64,000 nucleotides of DNA from Anaerolinea sp. (GCA_029975965.1 JARKOV010000035.1:1-64000), one strand, 5' to 3'; shown: positions 30,509 through 38,720, counted from the first letter of the stretch. The notes: a model not told the origin generated them from the letters alone. Translations and numbers: made by a program.

Positions 30509-31525
30509 ATGAAACCGAAAATCTTGTTCGACCCCTCCTTCCGCCGCCTGGGCGATATCATCACGGATGAAGACCTGGCGCGCATGCAAGCCGTGGCGGA
30601 AGTGCTCTGGTGCAAAGATGAGCCCTTTCCCGCCGAGGAGCTCGAGGCCGTGCGCGGCGAGCTGACCGCGATCATCTGCGGCAACTGGCGGCACGGCGAG
30701 GTGAGCCGCTTCCCGAACCTTCGCGCCATCCTGGAGGTGGGCGGGGGATTCCCCGGCCCAAAGGGGTTGGATTACGCGCACTGCTTTTCGCACGGCATCC
30801 GCGTGCTCAGTTGCGCCCCGGCGTTTGCGCCGGCGGTGGCCGAGATGGGCCTGGGCTTGGCGCTGGCTTGCACGCGCCAGATCGCCTGGGGCGACCGCAT
30901 GTTTCGCCATGACGACCCGAACTGGTCTCACACCGACCTGGAGACCGAATTGGGCACGCCCTTCACCCTCTACGGCAAGCAGGTCGGGTTCATCGGCTTT
31001 GGCAGCCTGGCGCGTGCGCTCAAGCCGCTGCTCGAGCCGTTCGGCTGTCCCATCCAGGTCTACGACCCCTGGTTGACCGACGCATACCTGCGCCGGCAAG
31101 GGGTGACGCCCGTCGACCTGGACACGCTCATGGCAACCTCGCGCATCCTGTTTGTCCTGGCGGTGCCCACCAGTTCCAACCGCGCCTTGCTCGACCGCGA
31201 AAAACTCAACCTGATCCGCCAGGACGCGGCGTTCATCCTGCTCAGCCGCTCGCACGTGGTCGATTTCGACGCCCTGACCGAGCTGGTGCTGGCGGGGCGC
31301 TTCCTGGCGGGAATCGATGTCTTTCCCCAGGAGCCCCTGCCCAAAGACCACCCGATCCGTAAGGCCAGCCACGCGGTGCTCTCCGCGCACCGGGCGGGCG
31401 CCAACCGCGAAGGGCTGCTCAACATCGGGCGCATGGTGGCCGACGATATCGAAGCGATCTGCAGCGACCGCGTGCCAATGGCGATGCAGGTCGCCCAACC
31501 CGAATACATCCGCTCGCGGGGCTAG
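30509..31525 (+). CDS. D-2-hydroxyacid dehydrogenase family protein
   Basis: 338 residues. The NAD-binding motif GFIGFGSLAR is followed by the catalytic residues of the family: Arg in LLSRSHVVD, Glu in DVFPQEPLP and His in LSAHRAG. It probably oxidises or reduces a 2-hydroxy/2-oxo acid with NAD(H) in the cytosol. It sits 59 bp behind the GH13-like gene and 8 bp before the first ADP-ribosylglycohydrolase gene, so it is part of the same operon and may handle a sugar acid produced by the pathway. Confidence 0.85.
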   Translation: MKPKILFDPSFRRLGDIITDEDLARMQAVAEVLWCKDEPFPAEELEAVRGELTAIICGNWRHGEVSRFPNLRAILEVGGGFPGPKGLDYAHCFSHGIRVLSCAPAFAPAVAEMGLGLALACTRQIAWGDRMFRHDDPNWSHTDLETELGTPFTLYGKQVGFIGFGSLARALKPLLEPFGCPIQVYDPWLTDAYLRRQGVTPVDLDTLMATSRILFVLAVPTSSNRALLDREKLNLIRQDAAFILLSRSHVVDFDALTELVLAGRFLAGIDVFPQEPLPKDHPIRKASHAVLSAHRAGANREGLLNIGRMVADDIEAICSDRVPMAMQVAQPEYIRSRG

Positions 31526-31533
31526 GATCTCGG

Positions 31534-32541
31534 ATGCCTTCTTCTTTGCTGCACGACAAAATTCTCGGCTGCTTGCTGGCCGCTGAAATCGGCGACGCGA
31601 TGGGCGCGCCGGCCGAGAACAAGACCTACCAGGAGATTGCTGCCCGCTTCGGCGAAATCGATGATTTTTCTGGTTCCGGCACCGACGACTCGGCCTTGAA
31701 GCACATCCTGTGCGATGCGATCCTCGCCAACCAGGGCTATCCCGGTGCAGACGCCTGGGCGGATGCCTGGCTGGCTCAGGAAGAGGTGTTCTTCAAGGGT
31801 CTCTTCTGGACCCCGGTGATGAACAGCTTCTGGCGGTTGCGCGCCGAAAACATCGCCCCGCGCGAGGCCGGGCTGGGCAACATGGTCTCGAGCAGCTCGG
31901 CGATGTGCATTTCGCCGGTGGGCATGATCAACGCGGGCAACCCGCGCCAGGCCGCCCTGGAAACGTTTGAGCTGGCCGGGTTGATTCACCACAACTTCGC
32001 CCGCGACGCCGCCTGCAGCATGGCCGCCGCGGTGGCCGGCGCCTTCACGCCGGGGGCGGCGGTCGAGTCGGTGCTGGCGGACGCGGTGGACTACCTGCCG
32101 CCGCGCAGCGCAGCGGTGATGCGCGGCTTCATCGCCGCCACCCTTGCCCTGGCGCGCGAAACCGGCGATTACCGGCTTTTCCGCGAGCGCTACTACACCG
32201 AGCGCATCTTGCCGGGCGCCGCCATGCCAGACGCGCGCGAGACGGTCCCCGTGGCGCTGGCGCTCTTTTACCTGGCCGGCGGCGACCCTCACCAGGCGAT
32301 TCTCTACGGGGCGAACTTCGGCCGCGACGCCGACACGATCGCTGGCATGGCGGGCGCCTTGGGTGGGGCGTTGCGTGGCGCGGCGGCTTTGCCGGTCGAG
32401 TGGGTCCAAAAGTGCCTCCACAACAGCCGGCGCGACCAGGCTGCACTGGCTGAGGCTTTGGCGGCGGTGGCCCTTCAGCGTGCCGCCGAGTCTGCTCGCG
32501 TCTCGGCTGCAGTTCAGCAACTCGCATCCAGCGCTATTTAG
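31534..32541 (+). CDS. ADP-ribosylglycohydrolase (DraG/ARH-fold) family protein, first copy
   Basis: 335 residues, all-helical. The dinuclear-metal motifs are present: GSGTDDSALK in the N-terminal part and GRDADTIAGMAGALGGAL near the C-terminus. The starting pattern ILGCLLAAEIGDAMGAPAE is typical of the family. Members remove ADP-ribose from protein or hydrolyse ribosyl bonds in small molecules. The sugar-transport context recalls E. coli yegU in yegTUVW and argues for a small-molecule N- or O-glycoside. The next gene is a larger relative, 32 bp downstream. Confidence 0.85.
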   Translation: MPSSLLHDKILGCLLAAEIGDAMGAPAENKTYQEIAARFGEIDDFSGSGTDDSALKHILCDAILANQGYPGADAWADAWLAQEEVFFKGLFWTPVMNSFWRLRAENIAPREAGLGNMVSSSSAMCISPVGMINAGNPRQAALETFELAGLIHHNFARDAACSMAAAVAGAFTPGAAVESVLADAVDYLPPRSAAVMRGFIAATLALARETGDYRLFRERYYTERILPGAAMPDARETVPVALALFYLAGGDPHQAILYGANFGRDADTIAGMAGALGGALRGAAALPVEWVQKCLHNSRRDQAALAEALAAVALQRAAESARVSAAVQQLASSAI

Positions 32542-32573
32542 AACAACCCATCATTCAGGTAAAGGAATACAGT

Positions 32574-34682
32574 ATGAAGATCCCCTCAAACTACGAAGAA
32601 AAAGTCTACGCCGGCGTGCTGGGCAAGATCATCGGCGTGTACCTGGGCCGGCCGTTCGAAGGCTGGAGCTACGAGCGAATCATGGCCGAGCTGGGCGAGG
32701 TGTGGTATTACGTGCACGAGAAGCGCGGCGTGCCGCTCATCGTCACCGACGATGACATCTCGGGCACCTTCACCTTCTTGCGCGCGCTGCCCGATTTTGG
32801 CAACCGGCGCGACATCACCCCGGCGCAAATCGGCCAGACCTGGCTCAATTACCTGGTCGAGGAGCGCACCGTGCTGTGGTGGGGCGGGCTGGGCAACTCG
32901 ACCGAGCACACCGCCTACCTGCGCCTGAAGAGCGGCATTCCGGCCCCCCAGAGCGGCGCGATCGCGACCAACGGCAAGGTGGTCGCCGAGCAGATCGGCG
33001 CGCAAATCTTCATCGACGGCTGGGCGATGGCGGCCCCGGGAGACCCGGCGCTCGCCGCCGACCTGGCCCGGCGGGCCGGCTCGGTCAGCCACGACGGCGA
33101 GGCGATCTACGGCGCGCAGGTGCTGGCGGCGATGGAGGCGCAGGCTTTCGTCGAGGCGGACCTGGGTAAACTGCTGGATGTGGGCGTGTCCTTCATCCCC
33201 AAAGAGTCGATCATCTACCGCCTGATCGACGGGCTGCGCGATTTCCGCGTCAAAAACGCCGACTGGCGCGAGGCGCGCAAGTTCATCGTGCAGCATTATG
33301 GCTACGACCGCTACGGCGGCAACTGCCACATGGTGCCCAACCACGCTCTGATCGTGCTCGGGCTGCTCTACGGCGACGACGATTTCCAGAAGACGCTGAT
33401 GATCACCAACACCGCCGGTTGGGACACGGACTGCAACAGCGGCAACGTGGGCTGCCTGATGGGCATCAAGAACGGGCTGGCGGGCATCGAGGCTGGCCCC
33501 GACTGGCGCGGGCCGGTGGCCGACCGCCTGTACCTGCCGACGGCGGAGGGCGGCAGTTGCGTGACCGACGCGGTGCAGGTCGCCTCCCAGGTGGCCAACG
33601 TGGGGCGGGCGCTGGCGGGGCTGCCCGCGCTGCATCCGAAAGACGGCGCGCGCTTCCACTTCGAGCTGCCCGGCTCGCTGCAGGGCTTTCAGGCGGGCCC
33701 GCCCTCTGGCGGCAACAGCCCGCTGGCGCTGGAGAACGTGTCCGGGCACAGCCGCGAGGGGAAGCGCAGCCTGGCGCTGCGCTACAAGCACATCGCCCGC
33801 GGGCAGCCGGCGCGTGTTGTCACGCCCACCTTCCTGCCGCCCGACGCGCTCAAAATGCCCGGTTACTCGCTGTTTGCCTGCCCCACGCTCTACCCCGGCC
33901 AGAAGCTGCGCGCCGCGCTCAGCGCCGACGCCGGCAACCTCCAGACGGTCACCTGCCGCCTCTACGTGAGCAAGTACGCCCCCGGCTCGAAGCTGGAGCG
34001 GGTTTACGGCCCGGCCACCCCGCTGGCGGCGGGCCAGGCCGGCACCCTGGAATGGCGCGTGCCCGAGACCGGCGGCTGGCCGCTGGCCGAGGTCGGCCTG
34101 GAGATCGACGGTCCGCAGGGCGCATCCGGCACGCTCTATCTCGACTGGCTGGACTGGAAAGGCGCCCCCGACGCCCTGTTCACCCGCCCAGAAGGCGCCG
34201 ACCTGGCCTGGCACACCGCCTGGGTCAACGCGGCCGATGCCTTCCACAGTTGGAGCGAATCGTTTCGCGTGATTCAGAACCAGGGCACCGGCCTGCTCGT
34301 CCACGGCACGCTGGATTGGCGCGATTACCGCGTGGAGGCCGACGTGACCCCGCACATGGTCGTTTCTGCCGGGGTGGCGGCGCGCGTCCAGGGTTTGCGG
34401 CGCTATTACGCGCTGCTGCTCGCCCCGGGTGGCAAAGTGAAGCTGGTCAAGGTCTGGTACGACTCGACCGAGACTCTGGCCGAGGCGGACCTGGACTGGC
34501 AGTACGGCGTCACCTACCAGCTCGGCCTGGCGCTCAAAGGCGACCTGCTCAGCGCGTCGGTGGACGGTGTGCCCCTCTTCAGCGTCAGTGACGCGGGCTC
34601 GCCGCTTGACTCCGGCGCGGTGGCGCTGGTCTGTGAAGAAGGGCGCACCGCCACGCAGGTGGTGGCGGTCAGGCCGCTTTAA
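32574..34682 (+). CDS. ADP-ribosylglycohydrolase-fold protein fused to a C-terminal beta-sandwich domain
   Basis: 702 residues. The first roughly 350 residues are an ARH-type domain: YAGVLGKIIGVYLGRPFEG at the start, TDDDISGTFTFLRAL as the first metal motif, and NTAGWDTDCNSGNVGCLMGI as the second. The rest (about 360-700) is beta-rich, with FRVIQNQGTGLLVHGTLDWR, VSAGVAARVQGLRRYYALLL and LVKVWYDSTETLAEADLDW, like carbohydrate-binding or DUF1080/LamG-like modules. A glycan- or glycoside-binding module joined to an ARH enzyme supports a role in saccharide breakdown. It is the last gene of the operon; a strong palindrome 25 bp beyond the stop may end it. Confidence 0.82.
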   Translation: MKIPSNYEEKVYAGVLGKIIGVYLGRPFEGWSYERIMAELGEVWYYVHEKRGVPLIVTDDDISGTFTFLRALPDFGNRRDITPAQIGQTWLNYLVEERTVLWWGGLGNSTEHTAYLRLKSGIPAPQSGAIATNGKVVAEQIGAQIFIDGWAMAAPGDPALAADLARRAGSVSHDGEAIYGAQVLAAMEAQAFVEADLGKLLDVGVSFIPKESIIYRLIDGLRDFRVKNADWREARKFIVQHYGYDRYGGNCHMVPNHALIVLGLLYGDDDFQKTLMITNTAGWDTDCNSGNVGCLMGIKNGLAGIEAGPDWRGPVADRLYLPTAEGGSCVTDAVQVASQVANVGRALAGLPALHPKDGARFHFELPGSLQGFQAGPPSGGNSPLALENVSGHSREGKRSLALRYKHIARGQPARVVTPTFLPPDALKMPGYSLFACPTLYPGQKLRAALSADAGNLQTVTCRLYVSKYAPGSKLERVYGPATPLAAGQAGTLEWRVPETGGWPLAEVGLEIDGPQGASGTLYLDWLDWKGAPDALFTRPEGADLAWHTAWVNAADAFHSWSESFRVIQNQGTGLLVHGTLDWRDYRVEADVTPHMVVSAGVAARVQGLRRYYALLLAPGGKVKLVKVWYDSTETLAEADLDWQYGVTYQLGLALKGDLLSASVDGVPLFSVSDAGSPLDSGAVALVCEEGRTATQVVAVRPL

Positions 34683-34706
34683 CCTTTTCTGGCAGGGAAA
34701 AAGTTC

Positions 34707-34747
34707 AGGGTTGGTTGAACCCCTTTTGTGGGGGTTCAACCAACCCT
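34707..34747. terminator. Bidirectional hairpin between convergent genes
   Basis: A perfect 17-bp stem, AGGGTTGGTTGAACCCC (34707-34723) with its complement (34731-34747), and a 7-nt loop TTTTGTG. It lies 25 bp past the ARH-fusion stop and 43 bp from the stop of the convergent DUF952 gene, so it can end both transcripts. Its core resembles other palindromes of the window. Confidence 0.65.
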
Positions 34748-34789
34748 AATCATAAGAATCAGATGGTCCCTTGCCGGCGGTGGAGCGTC

Positions 34790-35131
34790 TCAATCCTTGA
34801 GCGAGGCTGGCAGGGTGAAGCGTCCTTCCTCGTCGGGTGAGAAGTCCTCCACGCGCGCGACCGCCTCCAACTCGAGCGCGCCGTAAAGGTGCGGGAACAG
34901 CGCTTCGCCGCCTTCCAGGTTCTCATACACCAGCGGCGCGCTCAGTTTGCTCTCGTCGATGCACAACAGCACCAGCCCACTGCGTCCGGCGTAAAAGGCG
35001 TTGGCCACCGCGACGACCTGCTCGCGGGTCGAGCAGTGGATGAATCCCTGGCTGGCGAGCGAGTCGGCGGTGTAGCGCCCGGCACGCTGGGCGGCTTTCC
35101 AGTCGGCGCGAGGGGTGATATGGTAGATCAT
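34790..35131 (-). CDS. DUF952 family protein
   Basis: 113 residues. The family pattern is plain: IYHITPRADWKAAQRAGRY, then SQGFIHCSTREQVVAVANAF, and FPHLYGALELEAVARVEDF. Members are small cytosolic proteins of unknown activity, distantly related to ADP-ribosyltransferase folds by some descriptions. Its ATG overlaps the stop of the preceding lipoprotein gene by 4 bp, so translation is coupled. It faces the end of the ARH operon. Confidence 0.8.
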   Translation of the reverse strand: MIYHITPRADWKAAQRAGRYTADSLASQGFIHCSTREQVVAVANAFYAGRSGLVLLCIDESKLSAPLVYENLEGGEALFPHLYGALELEAVARVEDFSPDEEGRFTLPASLKD

Positions 35132-36087
35132 TTCAGCGTCACCTCGCCCCAGGTGGTCGGGTCGACCAGCGAGCGCCCCGCCGCGCTGGAAACCATGCTC
35201 TCCTGCACGGTTTTGCCCTCCTGGTCGTTGTCCGAGACCGACAGGGCGAAGCCCATGCGCAGGCCTTTGTAGGGTGAGATGCCGAACACGCTCCACGGGA
35301 TGGCGGCTTCGACCCGGTAGATCGCCCCCTCGTAGCGGGCTTTGACCACCGTGTTGGTCAGTTTGCCGGTCTTTCCGGTGGGGTACCACAGGTAAGTCTC
35401 GGGATTGTTGTCGCTGATCGCCGGGCGTCCGGGGGCGATGCCGATCTGGTAATCGTCGGGTGAGAGCTGGCGGGTGTAAAAATCGTCCAGCAGGTTGACA
35501 TCCAGCATCAGCTCGAGGCTGTCGCCTTTGTAGATGTCCTGACCCTGGGCCAGTTGCACGTACTTGTCGTCGCGCACCTTGACCGCCAGGTAAAGGTAGG
35601 TGTTGTCCCAGCCGATGTAATACGAGCCGGCCAGGTCGTCTTCATTGACCCAGTTGCCCTTGCCGTAGACCACGTGGGTGGCGGGGTATTCGGTGGCGCG
35701 GTCTTTCCATTCGCTCCAATCCCCGTCGATGGTCGGGGCGGTGCTCATGAAGGGCGCGTCCACTTTGGCGCCGGGGCGGGTCGGCGGGCGGGTGGCGGTG
35801 GGCGGTGGGGGCGTGTTGGTGGGCGGCACGTTGGTGGCGGTGGGCGGGGGCGGCGTGGGCGACGCAACGGTGGGCACCGCCTGCGTGGGGGCGGGTTGGG
35901 TGGCGGTGGTGATCAACGGCGGCGGGGTGTTGCTGGGCGGAATGGCGGCGGCGGTCTTAAACAGGGCCGTCACCGTCAGCTCGAGGGGCAGAATCTCCTC
36001 CGTCGGCTGGACCCGCCCTGGAAAGTTGCAGGCCAGCGCGGCACAGACCAGCCCCAAGAGGGGCAGGAGCATACGTATCTTCTTCAT
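35128..36087 (-). CDS. Lipoprotein with CBM9-like carbohydrate-binding domain
   Basis: 319 residues from ATG 36087, which lies 6 nt behind AAGGAGG. The signal ends in ALAC, followed by about 100 residues of Pro/Thr/Ala repeats (NTPPPPTATRPPTRP), a wall-spanning linker. The C-terminal 190 residues form a CBM9-like module: STAPTIDGDWSEWKD, WDNTYLYLAVKVRDDKYV, GDSLELMLDV and YRVEAAIPWSVFG. It should display a sugar-binding domain at the cell surface. DUF952 is translationally coupled behind it. The long gap upstream contains repeats. Confidence 0.8.
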   Translation of the reverse strand: MKKIRMLLPLLGLVCAALACNFPGRVQPTEEILPLELTVTALFKTAAAIPPSNTPPPLITTATQPAPTQAVPTVASPTPPPPTATNVPPTNTPPPPTATRPPTRPGAKVDAPFMSTAPTIDGDWSEWKDRATEYPATHVVYGKGNWVNEDDLAGSYYIGWDNTYLYLAVKVRDDKYVQLAQGQDIYKGDSLELMLDVNLLDDFYTRQLSPDDYQIGIAPGRPAISDNNPETYLWYPTGKTGKLTNTVVKARYEGAIYRVEAAIPWSVFGISPYKGLRMGFALSVSDNDQEGKTVQESMVSSAAGRSLVDPTTWGEVTLK

Positions 36088-36252
36088 AACCATCCTCCTT
36101 GCGCTACCAAATACTACATTACCATATCTTGTCCCGTTACGTTGCAGGATTCTTTCCAGGAGAATCCAGTCGAATACGCCGGTGACCGCCGGCACATCAC
36201 TACTCCGAGGAGCTGCGCGCGGCGACGCGGCAGTCTCTTTTCCATGACAGAG

Positions 36253-36362
36253 CGGAGAGATTGCTTCGCCGCCGTTGGCGTCTCGCAATGACGCGCGGAG
36301 GGCGTGTGCCGAAGCGCTGCTCCGTCATCGCGAGGGCGCAAAGCGCCCGCGGCGATCTCTCT
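36253..36362. repeat. 110-bp intergenic repeat, first unit of a cluster
   Basis: The block CGGAGAGATTGCTTCGCCGC...CGGCGATCTCTCT recurs at 36501-36610 with three differences. Its internal half-units (GAGATTGC...CGCAATGACG and CGTCATCGCGAGG...GGCGATC) relate it to the repeats at 3.7 and 12.05 kb. Confidence 0.8.
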
Positions 36363-36377
36363 TTCCACACCGCAGAC

Positions 36378-36500
36378 GAGATTGCCACAGCGGGCTTCGC
36401 CCGCTTCGCAATGACAGGCCGACGGGGTTGGTGCCCATGCCCGTCATCGCGAGGGCGCGCTGCGCCCGCGGCGATCCCTCTTCCTGCGCGAGAGGGGCGG
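36378..36500. repeat. Intergenic repeat, diverged middle unit
   Basis: GAGATTGCCACAGCGGGC...TTCGCAATGAC, then CCGTCATCGCGAGGGC...GGCGATCCCTC, is a diverged copy of its neighbours, followed by a TTCCTGCGCGAGAGGGGCGG tail that recurs at 36610-36629. Confidence 0.7.
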
Positions 36501-36629
36501 CGGAGAGATTGCTTCGCCGCCTTTGGCGTCTCGCAATGACGCGCGGAGGGCGTGTGCCGAAGCGCTGCTCCGTCATCGCGAGGGCGCGCAGCGCCCGCGG
36601 CGATCTCTCTTCCTGCGCGAGAGGGGCGG
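36501..36629. repeat. 110-bp intergenic repeat with 19-bp tail, third unit
   Basis: Positions 36501-36610 match 36253-36362 at 107 of 110 positions by eye, followed by the same 19-bp tail as the middle unit. The whole stretch 36088-36696 holds no gene besides these units and the promoter regions at its two ends; open frames in it follow the repeats. Confidence 0.8.
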
Positions 36630-36674
36630 CAGTCTCTCTTCCGCCCGGCGAGCCTCGTTCCGGCTGACTTCGGA

Positions 36675-36680
36675 TATAAT
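36675..36680 (+). promoter_or_regulatory. TATAAT -10 box for the NrtR-like gene
   Basis: A perfect TATAAT lies 16 bp before ATG 36697. Transcription would start near 36687, with AAGGTG as ribosome site, so the ATG at 36679 inside the box cannot be used. No good -35 hexamer is visible. Confidence 0.45.
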
Positions 36681-36696
36681 GATTCATAAGGTGACC

Positions 36697-37368
36697 ATGA
36701 GCGATGCGGGTGACTTCCTCCCCAATCTTGAAGTGCGGGTGATCGCATTCAGCCTGCGCGATGACCGGCTGCACGTCCTGCTCGTCCCGCAGGACTCTTC
36801 GGGCGGCCCGTGGGCGATCCCGGGAGGCCGGGTGGCTTCCACCGAATCGCTGGAAGAGGTCGCCAGCCGGCAATTGAACTGCCTGACCGGCTTGCGCGAG
36901 ACCTACCTCGAGCAGCTCTACACCTACGGCGATCCGGAGCGCGGCGAGGCAGGGCGGGTAATTTCGGTGGTGTACTTTGCCCTCATCCCGGCGGACGCGA
37001 ACACCACCCCTGTACATAAGGACGCTGAGCGGGTGGAATGGTTCCCCCTGGACGAGCTGCCCGCGCTTTCAAGCGATCACCGCGAGGTGCTGGACTACGG
37101 GCTGCGCCGGCTGCGCTACAAGCTGGAGTACACCGCGGTGGGTTTCCAGTTGCTGCCCGACGCCTTCACCCTGAGTGAGCTGCAGCGCACCTACGAGATG
37201 ATCCTGGGAGAGGCGCTCGACAAGCGCAATTTCCGCCGCCGCATCCTCGAAGCGCAGATCATCGAGCCGACCGGCGCGATCCGCGGCGGCGAGGGCCGCC
37301 CGGCGCGCCTCTACCGCTACCGCCCCGACGCCGTGGCGGAGGTTAAGACGCGCCGCCTGTTCCCGTAA
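36697..37368 (+). CDS. NrtR-type Nudix-domain transcriptional regulator
   Basis: 223 residues from ATG 36697. The N-terminal half is a Nudix fold (LEVRVIAFSLRDDRLHVLLV, then GPWAIPGGRVASTESLEEVA), but the Nudix box lacks the REUxEExGU core: SRQLNCLTGL stands where REL.EETG is expected, so hydrolysis is unlikely. The C-terminal half (FTLSELQRTYEMILGEALDK, RNFRRRILEAQIIEPTG) is the winged helix of NrtR/AraR-type regulators. Such proteins sense ADP-ribose, NAD-related compounds or sugars and repress nearby genes. The regulated genes are not obvious here; ADP-ribose sensing would fit a genome with several ARH enzymes. Confidence 0.85.
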   Translation: MSDAGDFLPNLEVRVIAFSLRDDRLHVLLVPQDSSGGPWAIPGGRVASTESLEEVASRQLNCLTGLRETYLEQLYTYGDPERGEAGRVISVVYFALIPADANTTPVHKDAERVEWFPLDELPALSSDHREVLDYGLRRLRYKLEYTAVGFQLLPDAFTLSELQRTYEMILGEALDKRNFRRRILEAQIIEPTGAIRGGEGRPARLYRYRPDAVAEVKTRRLFP

Positions 37369-37387
37369 ACCTTAGATCGATTCACAC

Positions 37388-37416
37388 TTGACTTAAACGA
37401 ACAATTGTTCTATCCT
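37388..37416 (+). promoter_or_regulatory. Promoter with SOS (LexA/DinR-type) box
   Basis: TTGACT (37388-37393), 17 bp, TATCCT (37411-37416). The spacer ends with the perfect palindrome GAACAATTGTTC (37399-37410), which fits the GAAC-N4-GTTC box bound by LexA in Gram-positive bacteria and related lineages. A repressor bound here would block the promoter of the DUF3795-fpg pair. Confidence 0.6.
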
Positions 37417-37532
37417 GTTGGCAAGGGAATGGAGAGTATTCCGAGAAATCACTCGGTTTAGAACCCACCCTAAAATTCTCAACCAAAAGGTTATTTTCCG
37501 GATAGATACTCAGTCAAACATGGGAGGGAGCG

Positions 37533-37874
37533 ATGGCGGTTTTGATGGCTTACTGCGGTCAAGATTGCGCCCAATGCGAGGCTTACCAGGCGACCCAGGC
37601 CGATGACGTCGCCTGGAAAGAGCGCGTGGCGGCCCAGTGGCGCGAGGGGTTTCAAAACGAGAATTTCAACATCATGTCGGTGACCTGCGACGGCTGCGTT
37701 ACCGCCGGCGGGAGGCTGTCGAGCTATTGCTCGGTCTGCCCGGTGCGCGCCTGCGCCGAGGAACACGGCGTGGAAAGCTGCGCCTACTGCCCGGATTACG
37801 ACTGCGAGACGATCCGCGGCTTTTTCCAGATGAACCCGGCGCTCCAGCAGGCGCTGGATGCGCTGCGAGGATGA
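37533..37874 (+). CDS. DUF3795 cysteine-rich protein
   Basis: 113 residues with ten or more Cys in the DUF3795 pattern: YCGQDCAQCEAY at the start, then CDGC, CSVCPVRACAEEHG and CAYCPDYDCE. The cysteines probably bind zinc or an iron-sulfur cluster. The role is unknown. GGGAGG precedes ATG 37533. The Fpg gene begins 6 bp after its stop, so they share a message from the promoter with the candidate SOS box. Confidence 0.8.
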   Translation: MAVLMAYCGQDCAQCEAYQATQADDVAWKERVAAQWREGFQNENFNIMSVTCDGCVTAGGRLSSYCSVCPVRACAEEHGVESCAYCPDYDCETIRGFFQMNPALQQALDALRG

Positions 37875-37880
37875 CCCGCC

Positions 37881-38687
37881 ATGCCTGAGCTGCCTGAAGT
37901 TGCCAACCTGGCCCGCCAGATCGACCAGCGCCTGTCGGGCAAGCGAATTGCCGCCGTCGAGGTGCTCCAACCTAAGTGCCTCAACCTGCCGGTCGCCGAG
38001 TTCCAGGCGGCGCTGACCGGCGCGACGATCGAATCGGCGCATAACCGCGGCAAATGGGTGGTGGCGCACACCGACCACGGCTGGCTGCTGCTCAACCTGG
38101 GCATGGGCGGCGACCTGCTGCTGACCACGCGCGACGCGCTCCCCGCAAAATGGCGCCTGGTCTTCGATTTTTCCGACGAAACCTGCCTGTCGGTGAATTT
38201 CTGGTGGTTCGGTTACGCCCATTACGCGCCTGAAGACGGCCTGGACAGCCACCCCATGCTGAGCAAGATCGGCCCGAACGCGCTCGACCTGAGCGAAGCC
38301 GAGCTGGTCGAGCGCATGGCAGGGGTGCGCGGGCGAGTCAAGGATTTCCTGCTCGACCAGAGCAAAATCGCCGGCATCGGCAACGCCTACGTGCACGACA
38401 TCCTTTGGCTGGCGCGGCTGCACCCGCTGCGCAAGATACCCACTCTCACGCCGGAGGACTTCACCCGCCTGCACCAGGCCATCGATGGCGGGCTGCGCCC
38501 CAGCCTCGAGCTGGGCGGGGCGTGGTACGAGGGGGGCATCGACGGGCAGAAGGGCGGCTTCACCTACGAGATGATCCGGGTCGGCTACCGCGAGGGCCAG
38601 CCTTGCCCGCGCTGCGGCGCGACCATCGAAAAAATAAAGACCGGCGGCACGAGCAGTTTCATCTGCCCCTCCTGCCAGCCGGCATAA
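37881..38687 (+). CDS. DNA-formamidopyrimidine glycosylase family protein
   Basis: 268 residues. The invariant start PELPEV supplies the catalytic Pro1 and Glu2 after Met removal. The helix-two-turn-helix QSKIAGIGNAYVHDILW and a C-terminal zinc finger (CPRCGATIEKIK, then FICPSCQ) complete the Fpg/Nei layout. Such enzymes excise oxidised purines (8-oxoguanine, FapyG) and cut the strand by beta/delta elimination. The zinc finger ends in a form slightly unlike E. coli MutM, so Fpg or an Nei-like specificity are both possible. Operon partner of DUF3795; possibly damage-inducible. Confidence 0.88.
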   Translation: MPELPEVANLARQIDQRLSGKRIAAVEVLQPKCLNLPVAEFQAALTGATIESAHNRGKWVVAHTDHGWLLLNLGMGGDLLLTTRDALPAKWRLVFDFSDETCLSVNFWWFGYAHYAPEDGLDSHPMLSKIGPNALDLSEAELVERMAGVRGRVKDFLLDQSKIAGIGNAYVHDILWLARLHPLRKIPTLTPEDFTRLHQAIDGGLRPSLELGGAWYEGGIDGQKGGFTYEMIRVGYREGQPCPRCGATIEKIKTGGTSSFICPSCQPA

Positions 38688-38720
38688 AACACCTCTTTTT
38701 GCTTGGGACGGTGGTTTTCG

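Noticed and set aside
32586..34739. 717-codon minus-strand frame opposite the ARH-fusion gene
   Set aside because: The sense strand carries clear ARH metal motifs; the antisense frame is rich in His/Arg/Gln without recognisable domains and crosses the terminator palindrome.
36253..36629. Possible CRISPR array
   Set aside because: Units are about 110 bp with a diverged middle copy; there are no short uniform repeats with unique spacers and no cas genes.
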